Shown here piece by piece: positions 44,111 to 56,500 of a DNA stretch of 64,000 bases. Source of the stretch: Lytechinus pictus. Taxonomy: Eukaryota; Echinodermata; Echinoidea; Temnopleuroida; Toxopneustidae. A model generated the notes under the pieces. The model saw only the letters and a list, made by a program, of their open reading frames with translations. It ran no database searches and had not been told where the DNA came from. The stretch lies in contig NC_087247.1 in assembly GCF_037042905.1 (NCBI RefSeq), forward strand, positions 61,465,920-61,529,919, in the 5' to 3' direction. The position numbers and the translations under genes were made by a program. The first letter of the stretch is position 1, and every line of letters starts with the position of its first letter.

Positions 44111-46355
44111 TCTTTTTTCTCATTAGTTCTACAAATTATATTACTTATGTACAGCACTTGTACTTAGCTTTTCCCCTCATATAAGAGAAGAAAATTCCCA
44201 GCAAGGTTTTATTCATTTTCACATGGTGTTGAAGTAGGTGCTTCTTTAATAAAAGTCTCCACCTTCAAAATAAAAAGAAAGATCTTGCATTTGAAATTTA
44301 CTAATGAATGAGACATGCGAGTTTGATATGGTAACCAGGGTTTGAAAGGCCATAATATTTTGGACAAAAGTAAGAACAGAAATTTATATTTAGTGGGCAT
44401 ACAGTATGCACTGTCTTTAAACATTTCTTTCCATGATTTGATAAACATGTTTGTAATTACACATAAATGCATCAGTGCATACAGAAGTAAACAATAGACA
44501 CAAATATGAAAGTTAGATCTAAGTTATTCTAAATGTGAAAAATAGTAGTCTCATCATGATGAATTCCAGTGACATTTAGTTATTATATTAAAATCAAGCA
44601 TTTCATTGTGTTTCCTGACACTGCATACAGTAAACATTCTTTTTTTGTGTGTGCTACCCATCTTCAATATGCAATTATTTTCTTTCATTAATTGCTTAAG
44701 CAGCTTGGTAGGGAGTAACATGATTGTACTAAATCAACATTTTACATCTCCGTCATAAAATATTAATTTTTGTAAATAGAAGAAACACTTTTGATTAGTG
44801 AATGAAAACTATATAATTTGATATTCTAATATTATGTTCAACATCAACATATTCCAGTATTGTTTTCCAGACAATGCGTGCACCTTCGTGAGAAGACGTG
44901 TACCCCTAAATGAAAAATGTTCTTGAATAAACATCTCAAGGCGAAAGATGCGAGAGTAAGTAAAACTACCTGAAAAATCTAAGAAAATCTTTCCAAATAC
45001 TTACATAAATAAGAAGTTACATTTTGTTATCATTTGCGTTGCATTTGTTACAAGTCATCTGAGCTAAGAAAATAGCTGGCTTACATTATTTGAAGTAATC
45101 TAATTACCTCAGTTGGCATATGCAGACGAATAATACAAGCACTCAAACCAAATTAGATTCTTACTCGTGTTTCACAGCTTTCATCAAACTTGGTTAAACA
45201 CACATGTACAAGTATAGGTTTGTAGTTTATGACTACAGGTTCTTGAAACCTTTTTTACATAGGTTATAAATGAAATTTGTTGTAACTAAATTATGCTTTT
45301 GTCACTGAAGTAACAGAATTGACTCATTTGCTCCAGTCAGATTAGGATTTGAATGTTAACAATTTTCCTGAACCCCATCTTAAATTTAGCTTACCTTTCG
45401 AATGATCAGCTTATTGTACTAACTTGCTACTGGTTTTGTTTGGCCATGTGTTTTCATTCTTATACGTTTTGAATTCTCGTATTTGACCCATTCATATACC
45501 CGAGGAAAGTTACTTGGCTTGACTCAATTGATATCCCAAGTTTCTTGAAAAGGAGATAATTACTGAAGTAAATGTTTAAATAGTTGCTCAAAAATGTTAA
45601 CCTTTGGTTTCTTATCACTACACAAGGAATACTACTTGTTAAGTGAAATGTAAATTAGGGGGGGAAATAGTTTAGGCACCACAATTCACAATTTCCATTT
45701 TTTCAACTACTGTCTACCCTATTTCACGAAACATTTCTTGCAATGAAGATCAAGAGTATTACTTAAATCGAAATTAAATGCCTCGGACTATGATGCTGCT
45801 AAACACAATTTACTGTTGCCCGTTTGACACCGCACTATCATACCTATTCAAACGTGTTATTCATCATGTTTTCTTTAGTATTAAAAGATAATTATCATTA
45901 CTAGACACATTAAACATGGAACTAAACATAATATGTATATATTTACATACACAGAGGTGATTTTTATTTTATTACTCAAGCAAGCAATAAAATGTTATTT
46001 TCACAGTCTCTAAACCACTTGCAACAATTTTTTTTTTCTAGGAGGATGAAATCGGTAATAGCTGTTCTTTAAATTGCCCCTCATAACTTACATTTTAAAA
46101 CGTGTTATTCTAAATTACCTTCAATACGTATTCTCATTTTAGCTCTCAATTCTATTATATTAAAAAAAGATTCCGGTGAAATATTTTAGTATTTTCGACC
46201 CCTCCCCAAAAGATAATAAAAGTTTTTAAATGTTTTTTTTTGTTTAAGAATGTGCATGTTTAGCGTGTTCTGAAAGATGCGCTCGATTTTGTTGAACATG
46301 CTAAAATAAGGTTGTAGATGATGAGAGATGACGTTGGTAGTGCTGAAATAGGGCA

Positions 46356-46425
46356 TCAATTGGTCGAGGTGGAGGCAGAATTGGGGTGCTCAGGTGGTGG
46401 TTGCATCTCACTCCTCACCAATTCA
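46356..46425 (-). CDS. possible last coding exon of an unidentified minus-strand gene
   Basis: On the minus strand, ATTTTCTTTGTATAACAG is followed by one codon-completing base and 22 codons, ELVRSEMQPPPEHPNSASTS then T-N, then TGA. The Pro/Ser/Thr-rich tail reads like a protein C-terminus, and the acceptor is good. No upstream exon with a matching phase was identified with confidence. Function unknown. Confidence 0.3.
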
Positions 46426-46844
46426 CTGTTATACAAAGAAAATATCAAATTAAACAGAAGAGAGAGAGTATTAGAAAATTACTAATGGATACGTGAGCTT
46501 TGGGAGATCTCTGATATCTATAAAAATGAAGACGTGGAGTAGAGTGGTTTTGTACCGAATATACTATTCTTAAAATGATACACTCGAATGAGCTAGATAC
46601 GTGTCGCTGCATTTCTTTTGTGAATAATGTATATGTGGGGCAGAGCATGATACTACGATGATATGATATGGGGGAAAAATGCAAGTCAGAAATAAGAAAT
46701 GGATTTATATTGATTATTTCATTTTCTTATTCTTTGTTATTTTCATATAAAACCAATAGTATCTAATTCTCGATCACAAAATAAAGCAGACATTTTTTTA
46801 AAAGAAATCAGAAGTACTGTGAGGTGATATTGATATTCATGGAT

Positions 46845-47436
46845 TTAAAGAAGAATGAAACCCTTGAAACCAGCTGAATCCATATCAAAGATAAAAATCA
46901 AAGAAACATATTGTTGAAAGTTTGAGGAAGATTGAATGAATAATAAGAAAGTTATGAGCATTTGAATATTGAGATCACAAATGCCATGTAGATCCTCCCA
47001 TTGGCAATGCGACCAAGATCTGTGATGTCACACACGTACAACTCCCTCATAACTTTAGTACTTATTTCACTTATATTCTCACTTTTATAGAGTCTATCAC
47101 AAGGTGAGGTGTTCTCTTTATGAGAGGACAAGTACAGAGGTTTCACAACATTATATCATTGATGAATCGTTTGTCATATGATTAGAATGAGCAAAAAGAG
47201 ATGTTTTGGGGTATATTTTCAGTGTCCAAAAGGGGAGAGTTGTTCATCTGTGACATCATAGATCTTGGTCGCATTGCCAATTGGAGGATCTCCATAGCAT
47301 TAGTGATCTCGACATTCAAATGCTCATAACTCTTCTATTGCTTGTCCTATTTTACTCAAACTTTTGTTGATCTTATTCTTTGATTTTTCTGCTTTCACAA
47401 AAGCTAACTTGCTCCAAGAGTTTCATTCTCCTTTAA
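46845..47436. mobile_element. piggyBac-type foldback MITE with TTAA flanks
   Basis: TTAA at 46845-46848 is followed by AGAAGAATGAAACCCTTG. The right end reads CAAGAGTTTCATTCTCCT then TTAA at 47433-47436. Inner arms pair strongly (GGCAATGCGACCAAGATCT against AGATCTTGGTCGCATTGCC). It has the same architecture and target site as the element at 19.6 kb. Confidence 0.8.
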
Positions 47437-48679
47437 GTTTTTTATAATATGGAATGAATGACTTTCATATTCATAATAAATAATGTCTTGGCATGTGGCA
47501 ACGATCAGCTCTTGAGCTCGACGGCTTACAAAGCTTAGGCGAGTGATAAATGTAGTGAAAAATAAATCCTCTAATTCACGTGAATCCAATTATTATAGTA
47601 TTTCATTGATATAATCATATAAAACATGAATTAAACAAGACTCTTGATATGAATAAAATCAATTCCATTGATTGACAAAGCTATTTGCGTGATCATGTGT
47701 ATTTTAGACTACTTAAGAATGTTAATTTCATAATATACTAATTCCAAAGTTACGGTCATAATTATGACGTCATATCACTCAGATGTACAGTGTCCACTGA
47801 CACTATTTCACTAAATTTTGAATGACGACACATTCCCTTAACTTTGCGAGATATTTAAAGTCTCTCTTTAAAAAAAATATCAACAAGAAGTGATTAACAA
47901 GTTTAACCATCGCGAGTGATTCAAATCGGCATAGATTTTTTTTCTTGTTTTAAGGGGGATGTAAAAAACAATTTGATAAAAAAAGGAAATCTGTCATGAC
48001 TAGAAAGCAAAAAAAAAAAACAGAAAGAACGGGAAAATCAGAGGAAAATGGAATACAGAAAACAATACTGCGAAAAAGAACGCATGCTTATATAAACACT
48101 ACTATATCTGCCACCCCTCCTTCTCGCTTTTGTCTAATAGAATGGTTGGACTGGGCTCAATTTCTTTCAAGTCATTACAAATTTCTTTTTTTATTCATAT
48201 TTCATATCAATTTTGTTTGTCTTTCAATAGCATTTATTTATTATGTGTATCTTCATTTCACATTTACATAAAAATATAAAACATCATCAAATAATACATA
48301 CATGCAAGACGATACAAAGAATTACCTGCATAATTTTTGTTCATTTCAAGCCTCTTAAGCAATTAACAATACTCTTACGCATTAAGAAAATAATCAATTT
48401 AAACTAATGGTCTATCGTCTGCTCCGCTATACTTGAAATCATTATCATATATACCATCAGTTGTTTAACAACATAATGTTAAAGATCTTTTAAAAGTTAG
48501 AAGTCGCATCTCATGCAGAATTTGACAGACATCAACCAAAGGCGCTAATTCATATTCAGGCTACATGAAAATATAGTTAGGACTTAACCCTAATAAAAAT
48601 CAGATTTTGGCGGCTGGAAAATGTGAATGAAAATATTTTTTGCTCCCCCCGTTAATGATGAAAGCTGGAACTGCCCCTG

Positions 48680-50693
48680 CAGTGGCGTAACTACAGGGGG
48701 TGCACGGGGGTACGTTCCTCCCCCCCCCCCCCCCCCCATCGGCTGGCAAAAAATAAGAACGTGAGAAATTGAAAAAAACTGGGAGAAAGGAAGAGAAACG
48801 TAGTGGGAAAGATGAAATTATTGTACATTATAATATTTAACTTAATGAACTATAATTTGCTCAGGGCCAATGTGTCCATCGTTCATGGTGCTCGCATTGT
48901 CTGTTTAACGAGATCAGTGGCGGATCCAGGGGGTGGCGCAGGGGGCGCGCCACCCCCCCCCCCCTAATAATAAAAAAAAAGTAAAAGAAAGAAACTGCGC
49001 TGCTTGAAAATATCAAAATAAAGGAAAGAAAAGAAATGGCGCCGCTTAAAAAAATTATACACTGATATAATATTAGCAACAGTAAGGAAAGACTATCCCC
49101 CAGCAAAGCACAATCATATCATCTTATCTTTTCTTTTAACTACCCTTTTCCCAACAACTTCGCCGGTTAAAAATAATCAGCAGTGCGCTGCCTGCATATA
49201 ACTGGCGCCAATCAAGAATAATCAGCGCCACCTAAATCTAAATCGGCACCATATAAAAATAATCGGCGCCATCTGGTTATAAATCGGCGCCGGTACAGAA
49301 AAATCGACGCTGCCTGAGTTCTTAACCGGCGCCGATCAAGGATGATCAGCGCCACCTAAATCTAAATCGGGGCCGGACAAGAATAATCAGCGCCATTTGG
49401 TTATAAATCGGCGCCAGTCGAGAAAAGTCGGCACTGCCAGAGTCTTAACCGGCGCCGATCAAGGATAATCTGCGCCACCTAAATCTAAATCGGCACCATA
49501 TAAAAATAATCGGCGCCATCTGGTTATAAATCGGCGCCGGTACAGAAAAATCGACGCTGCCTGAGTTCTTAACCGGCGCCGATCAAGGATAATCAGCGCC
49601 ACCTAAATCTAAATCGGGGCCGGACAAGAATAATCAGCGCCATCTGGTTATAAATCGGCGCTGCCAGAGTCTTAACCGAGGCCGATCAAGAATAATTAGC
49701 TCCACCTAAATCTAAATCGGCGCCGGGCAAGAATAAACGGCGCCATCTGGTTATAAATCGGCGCCGGTAAAGAAAAATCGGCGCTGCCTAGCTGAGTTTG
49801 TAACCGGCGCCGATCAAGGATAATCAGCGCCACCTTTATCTAAATCGGGGCTGGTCAAGAATAATCAGCGCCATCTGGTTATAAATCGGCGCTGCCTGAG
49901 TCTTAACCGGCGCCGATCAAGAATAATCAGCTCCACCTAAATCTAAATCGGCGCCGGACAAGAATAATCAGCACCACCTGGTTAAAAATCGGGGCCAGTT
50001 AAGAAAAATCGGCGCTGCCTAGCTGAGTTTGTAACCGGCGCCGATCAAGGATAATCAGCGCCACCTTTATCTAAATCGGGGCTGGTCAAGAATAATCAGC
50101 GCCATCTGGTTATAAATCGGCGCTGCCTGAGTCTTAACCGGCGCCGATCAAGAATAATCAGCTCCACCTAAATCTAAATCGGCGCCGGACAAGAATAATC
50201 AGCACCACCTGGTTAAAAATCGGGGCCAGTCAAGAATGATCGGCGCCTCCTGGTTCTAAATCGGCGGGCGCCAGTCAATTATGAATTGCCGCTGCCTGAA
50301 TCTTACGTGACGTCGGTAAAAATAATCAGCACTACTTGTTCTAAATCGGCGCCGGTCAAGAATAATCAGCGTCCCCTGGTTTCAATATATACACAAATTT
50401 CAGCTCGCGCTTCACGCTCGCATTGTTTGTTTAGCGAGACAGGTACGTATAATGATTACAAAAAAATGCTTATATGTCCCTTTTTAGGTCTGAATAAAAA
50501 AAATTCAGCTCGCGCTTCGTGCTCGCATTATTTTGATCAGTGAGATCCATATCTGTTTAATGACACAGTCCTTAAAATGTCTCTATTAGGTCAGTATACC
50601 TAGTAATCGAGCGCGCTTCGCGCGCCCACTCAGTGACTCAAAATTCTTGCTGGTGCCCCATGCACAATGCCGTGACCCAACGGTACGCCACTG
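48680..50693. mobile_element. non-autonomous hAT-type transposon, 2.0 kb, with perfect 8-bp target duplication
   Basis: The left end CAGTGGCGTA and right end TACGCCACTG are exact inverted repeats. They are bordered on both sides by TGCCCCTG (48672-48679 and 50694-50701). CAG-type ends with an 8-bp duplication are the hAT signature. No transposase frame is present. The interior has C-runs, a second CAGTGGCGGATCC motif at 48915, the GGCGCC array and repeated CTCGCGCTTCGYGCTCGCATT segments near 50400-50530. Confidence 0.88.
49199..50380. repeat. GGCGCC-rich higher-order tandem array inside the hAT element
   Basis: Short related modules (AAGAATAATCAGCGCC, CTAAATCGGCGCC, GGTTATAAATCGGCGCC) repeat throughout. 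The marker GCCGATCAAG occurs at 49331, 49454, 49578, 49681, 49809, 49912, 50040 and 50143. Later spacings alternate 128 and 103, a 231-bp higher-order unit. The array is locally GC- and CpG-rich against AT-rich surroundings. Confidence 0.9.
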
Positions 50694-50701
50694 TGCCCCT
50701 G

Positions 50702-52530
50702 GGTTTGACGAAAGACTAAGGAGAATGAGGAACTCTACCATGACTCGGTACCGATATCTGTAGGTAATCAGGGCCTCCACCCCCCCCCCCCCCTGGAAAA
50801 GGCCTAGCGACGCCCGTTCGGTAGGAGCCAAACTATTGTTGAATACATTGGATTGGAGTTACATCCCCAAATGATCGAACAGAGAAGGAAAAGTTTCCTG
50901 AATGGAAAATGAAAAATACACTCCAAGATAACAGATGTACACAAAGATGTTGCACATCTCCATTAAGGGAGCATCCACATGATCTGCAGTCAAAGGTCGC
51001 CTTCGCTGAAAAGAAGAATTTTTCTTTTTTATATATTACTTTTAATTAGTCTTAGGGAAATACTTAATTTTTTTGAAAAACAACAACCATAAGGGTGTTT
51101 CACAATGAGTAAGATTTAATTAATTTAAAGTCATGTTAATGCAAACGCACATACGTCATTTACACCGCGCACTGTCATTGAGTACCCCAATGTCCTGTCT
51201 AAATGCCACTGTATACCTTATGATTGATCTGCAACCCGATTTTCGAATAAAACGTAGTAGAATTTGTTGCTAATATTGAGACATCGAATATCTTACTGTG
51301 TTAATGTTCTAAGTCATCCTACGAATACCTATATTCAAATATGTGACTACGCTATCATCCTTATTACAATAAAAACGAATTTAAAATTAGTCATAATCAC
51401 GCCGCCCCCCACTCCGTGCTCGGAGTGACCGCATGCGTGTTCCTAAAATGTCCGGTAAAGGAGTATTTTTTCGCGGGACAAGTCCGGCCCGCGAATTGTA
51501 AAAAAGGGGGTGTATTTGACTTTTAACCCGGAGATTTCTTTAAAAAGGGGTTTTTTCTCGTCTTTCTTTGGACTCCAGAGAAATTTAAAAATCTTTCCTA
51601 AGGTATAGAGGGTTCCCATAAACATATTGGAGGACAAACAATAAAAACCTGTGACTGTGAAAAGTCATTGTTTTCATGGTTTTGCTAGTGTTTTTTCCTC
51701 CATCATGACATCAGGGAACCTCTATTGTAATGACAACTTACCTGAGATGAAGGGGGGGGGGGGGTTGTCTGTCCTGAGGCTGAGATAGGGAGTTGGAATG
51801 AGAGCATTGAGCAGTGTTCCGGATTTAGGGGGGTCTCCAAGGCAGGAAGAGCCCTCGAAAGGGGGGTTCAGACATTTTGGCAGACATGAGATAGGGGGGG
51901 GGGGTGCTTTCAAAGGGAGGGAACGAGCATAGGCGTACCCTAAATACCACTGATTGGGGGGGGGGGGGGGCGGGGTCATAATGACGTCATAGCAATCGTA
52001 CGATTGGCGGCTAAGATTTGAAACTAATTTCGCCTTTACTTTAAAATAAAGGCATGCAGTCATCAAAAATTGTTATATTGGTCTTAATTGAACCTCAAAT
52101 ATAAAGATGCTTTTCATTCACATTTTCAGAAAATGAGCATAATGCGATTTGTTCAGAAATTGTATCGTGGACCAGTCGTAAGGTGTTCGGTGGCCTTAAT
52201 AAGCAAAAAGCAAGATCAGAAAAACGCATGCCACTTGTCCAATCAGACCAATGCAGTGTTTCATAATGCCTCGTTCCTTCTGTTGAGCGATCCGTTACGA
52301 AATCAACGATGGACTTTTCGTATAGCTGATTGCAAAAAAAAAATGAACCATTCAAAAAAGATCCGATCGCCAAGACTAATGTGATACGATATTATACGAT
52401 CTGATAAGATCACTACGATTACTCCACGGTTAAGACCACGGTTTCAAAAATCGTGAAAACTAGGTATCACGCCCGGCGCACACTACACAATCCGTTGCGA
52501 TCCGATTTTCAAACAAATTGTAATGGTATT
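50702..52530. other. non-coding stretch with poly-G/poly-C runs
   Basis: Includes C13 near 50780 and G-runs near 51750, 51895 and 51957. A possible minus-strand exon at about 50900-51005 follows the acceptor CTTCTTTTCAG; two frames are open there (RRRPLTADHVDAPLMEMCN or KATFDCRSCGCSLNGD), so it cannot be assigned. No other coding signal. Confidence 0.5.
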
Positions 52531-52539
52531 TAGTATGAA

Positions 52540-53515
52540 CATTCTAACCTATAAATCGAATCATAATGCTTGCAACAAAGCAATATTCAGTACTCCTAAT
52601 GATATAGAACTTAGCATAATAATTGTACTGCTTGGAAGTTTCACAATCAATGCAAAAGGCGATTTGTTCCGAAATCGCAATGTACCGGATCGTGTATTGT
52701 GCGACGGGCTAAGTTACCACACGGTACTTGGCGATTTGTACATTGTAAAACACCCCACCCGATCTTTGTTATCATATTCATTCACATAATATTGGCCGAC
52801 CAACCAAATGGGATTTGAGTGCAAGTCGACTGAATCGAATCAAAGTTCCGAATAGTAGTGTGACTACTGAAATCGAAATTAAAGTCTATATTTCGAGCCT
52901 CCTTGTAGAAATAAAATCCAATCCAATATCAAATCGTAATGACAACATTATCGGTTGCAACTTGAAGCCGATGTGGATTTTATGCTAACCATAATGCTTG
53001 CAACTCAGCAATATTTCAGTACTCCTAACATGGTACCAAATTTAGCATAATACTGATTGCAAGTTTCACAATTAATGCAAAAGGCGATTTGTTCCGAAAT
53101 CGCAACGTATCGGATCGTGAAGTGCGATTTGTACATTGTGAAACACCCAACCCGGGGTCCCGTAACACAAAGGTTAACGATTGATCCCTAATTTCAAAGA
53201 ACAATTCTGATTGGTTCATCGTCAGTCTACTTAGCAAAATGCGCAGGCAACGAGGATCTTGATTGGTCATTTCATTTAGCGATTAATCGCTAACCTTTGT
53301 GTTACGGCGCCCAGTGGCCTGTAACACAAAGTTTAGCAATGATCGTAGAACATTTTTCTACGATTGATTGCATTGATTACAGTGTACAATCAATCGTGAA
53401 AATAAAATTAGCGATCATTCGCTAACCTTTGTGTTACGGGACCCTGATCTTTGTTATCATATTCATTCACATAATAGGCCAACCAAACAAAGGGGAAGTG
53501 CAAGTCGACCGAATG
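52540..53515. repeat. tandem segmental duplication, second copy interrupted
   Basis: Copy 1 (about 52560-52840) and copy 2 (about 52985-53515) share ordered blocks: CATAATGCTTGCAAC, TTCAGTACTCCTAA, GCAAAAGGCGATTTGTTCCG, GATTTGTACATTGT, ATCTTTGTTATCATATTC and GTGCAAGTCGAC. Copy 2 contains a 290-bp insertion at 53155-53444 that is absent from copy 1. Confidence 0.85.
53155..53444. mobile_element. double foldback MITE (GGGTCCCGTAACACAAAG family)
   Basis: Ends GGGTCCCGTAACACAAAGG and CCTTTGTGTTACGGGACCC. A central pair of opposing ends near 53290-53345 (AACCTTTGTGTTACGG, then CCTGTAACACAAAG) suggests two units back to back. It interrupts copy 2 of the flanking duplication, which supplies an empty-site comparison. 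Confidence 0.82.
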
Positions 53516-56500
53516 CTTTATCTGTTGACATGTGTATACGAGCCCCCCCCCCCTGCCATGAATGAAAAGTAATAATAAAGGCCCGGAACCACTTCAGATC
53601 AGTGGATGTAACATAAAAATCGCGCGTTATGTTCAAAGATAATGGAGGTAATATTAATCAGAAAGCACTATTCTCAAAATAGATAAATTTCCGAGAATTA
53701 TGATGATGCCAACTGATATTACTGCCTATATTTTGCCTTTTCTGAATAACCTGGGGACTGGGTATAATGCCATTATAAAGATTCACACATAATATTTCAT
53801 AGTATGTCTATACCTTAAACGTTGGAATAGTAACTATCGTATACTGTTAAAAAAACTGATTTTACAGAAAAACAACAACAAGATTTTGCAGAAAGCAATA
53901 ACAGAATCATTCTACATTATAAATTCATAAAACAGGAATTTTTCTGCAATTTAATATAACAGGTCTGTTTAAAAAGGGGAAAAGGGTGTTTTATTTAAGG
54001 AAATTTGTCAGGTTCCATACACCAAATATCAATTCCTGTAATTTTACATGATATAATGTAACATTACGCAATCTGGTAAGATTACATGTGTTCACGAGAC
54101 TCTGCTGCAGGAACTTCTTTTATTTTAAGGATAAATTTTCTAGCAGTGTATATTTCTTTATTCAATCCATGTTGTTCCGTGTGTTGCATGATATAAAACA
54201 AATATCAATATTAAAACAAACATGAAGGGTAAATACTCGTGACTCAATAGTAAATGATTATTGATATTTTAAACAATAGTCAATACTAAAGACAAATGTC
54301 TCACACTCCTGCCAATGTGATTTTTGTTTTGGTTATCCTTATACTAAGTTTCATAACTTTAAAATACACTGTCTGAGTCTCATATTATTATGTCGTTTCT
54401 TTATGCAGTCGTATTACATCTCTATGCTTCCCCGGTTTACTATGATACTGATGAAGTATGAATATTAAACACAAAATCATACCGATTTGTCAGTCAAAAT
54501 TATTCATTGACTTTTACATTCTTGTTATATTCCTTTTAGCTGGAAAAAGAGGACATAAATCCCAAATCCCATTTTACCCTTTTTATGGATTATTGATTTG
54601 TACATATAGTTCGTTCTATTTGAGGAAGTGCAATAATGAGGGAGAAATAAACGATGTAGTTGGAATTTCATTCAAACTTGTTGATGGTTGAATAGAGTGG
54701 TACATGGATTGGAACGTGATAAGCATGTCAAAATGACTTATCTTTTTTACTTTCTTATTCGTTCTTCCACAATACAGATGAATCAAATCCTAAGAAACAG
54801 GCGGGGATTTCGTGTCCAATTCCTTCATAGATTTGAATTCATAAACTCTATGAATAAATTTGATTCTGGTGGATCTCCCACGTAAAACATTACTAAGAAC
54901 ACACTCAGTAATGTAGTTTCATTGACAGAATGCGAAATAGTAAAAAATATGAAATGATGTATTCTTATTCTCAAATATTTCGGTGAAATACGTGATATCT
55001 CTTAATCTAAATAAATTTATTTAAAGTATTTTGCTATTATATGAATAACAAGGTGGCCAAATTAATTTGTATTCATGTACCAGTAATAATAACAATAAAT
55101 GAAAATTAAGAAAAAAATCAATTAGAAAGATAATAGGGGACATCTTATATTTCTCTATTTCGTACATAATTTGAGGGGTTAAGCAAAGGGAACCGTTCAT
55201 ATGGGATAATAGCAAAAGAGAGGGATATTAATCGAAAGCAGCATGTATCATGTTATATCAGAAAGGTCTTTAGTACTTTCTTATAGCTGGTTATGAATCG
55301 GAAGTGATCCGTCCCCACCGAACACAATCAATCTAATTTGGTATTGAGTACAGCGGCCGACATGTAGTTTGATAACACCGCGCCTCGTTCGTCAATGACC
55401 AAATATACGCAACAAAATGGAGGGAATGGAGAGAGAGAAGGAGGGAGATGAGGAATACGGGAGAGAGAGGAAGTGAGAATGAGAGATGCAGATATGGAGA
55501 TTGAAGGATATGAGAAATATGAACAAAATTATAGTATAGATGAGAAAAAAATAGAAAAAGGAGAGGAAAAGGCAAGAGAGAAGAGAGTAATAAGGGGCTA
55601 TATATATGAAGACAGAGGGTGGGGATTAAAACAAGAGAGAGGGAGGTTAAAACTGGAAAGAATTTTTAAAAAGGGATTAAAGAGTTGTCGTTGTACAAGG
55701 TACTTCAAATGAAAAGAGCTGTTTTCAAAATAATGTCTACATTTTCTACAGTTCTCATGGTTCTGGTGTTCAGAGTTAAAACACAAATGATTTTACAACT
55801 TTTTTTAAAATAGTCTAAAATTGAGCAGGATAAGACTAACATTTTATTTTTTGTTTTGAATAGATAAGATGTACAACCTCCGGTGTACAAACAATTCCTA
55901 ACGGTATTATAAACCGGTATTAGCACAGAAATGGTAGTTATCAATGGTAGATATGAAGCAATTGAAATTAATCACGTCAATGTGCAATGATGAAAGGACA
56001 TGGTCAAACAAAAGGCTGGTCGTCCTTCTCAGCAAAGGTATAATGGGTGACTTAAGACTATTGGAGCGATGAGGAGAGCGGTCGATCGTGACCGTTTCAA
56101 AACTAGCAGCAAATTGGAACGGACAAGTACGAGTAGGCTGCAATTTGGGACGAAAATACCACCGGCGGGGACAGAAAAACGACGTATTAAAAGTGATGAT
56201 TACAAGGAAAGACAAGACAGGGCCACAACAAATATTATCATCTACCATTCTCATCTTCAATAGAGTATGTCTTTTCTAAATATGATCTTGTGGGCAAGGG
56301 GAAAACGGCAATTTTGTAATTGGCAGAAATGATTCAATATTGAATCCATGAAAAAATGAATCATTATGCTTCTTCAGACTTCGCAGAAAAAGAAAATTCC
56401 TCTCCAACAGAATTATGTTTTGTTCGTGATTACATGAGTTATTGATATCTGTGATATCTATCTATTTACATTGTTTTACCCCTCTGTTTGAATTACATCA

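Larger units (their letters stand above)
42801..46355. other. intergenic or UTR, mostly without features
   Basis: AT-rich sequence between the distal talin polyadenylation candidate and the minus-strand candidate exon. It holds the Cys-rich ORF and the inverted repeat noted separately. Nothing else recognised. Confidence 0.6.

Noticed and set aside
51722..52066. 114-codon minus-strand ORF rich in proline
   Set aside because: Proline arises from poly-G/poly-C runs; low-complexity sequence.
55333..55712. ORFs in the purine-rich GGAGAGAG tract
   Set aside because: Low-complexity Glu/Arg/Lys-rich or Leu/Ser-rich translations from simple sequence.
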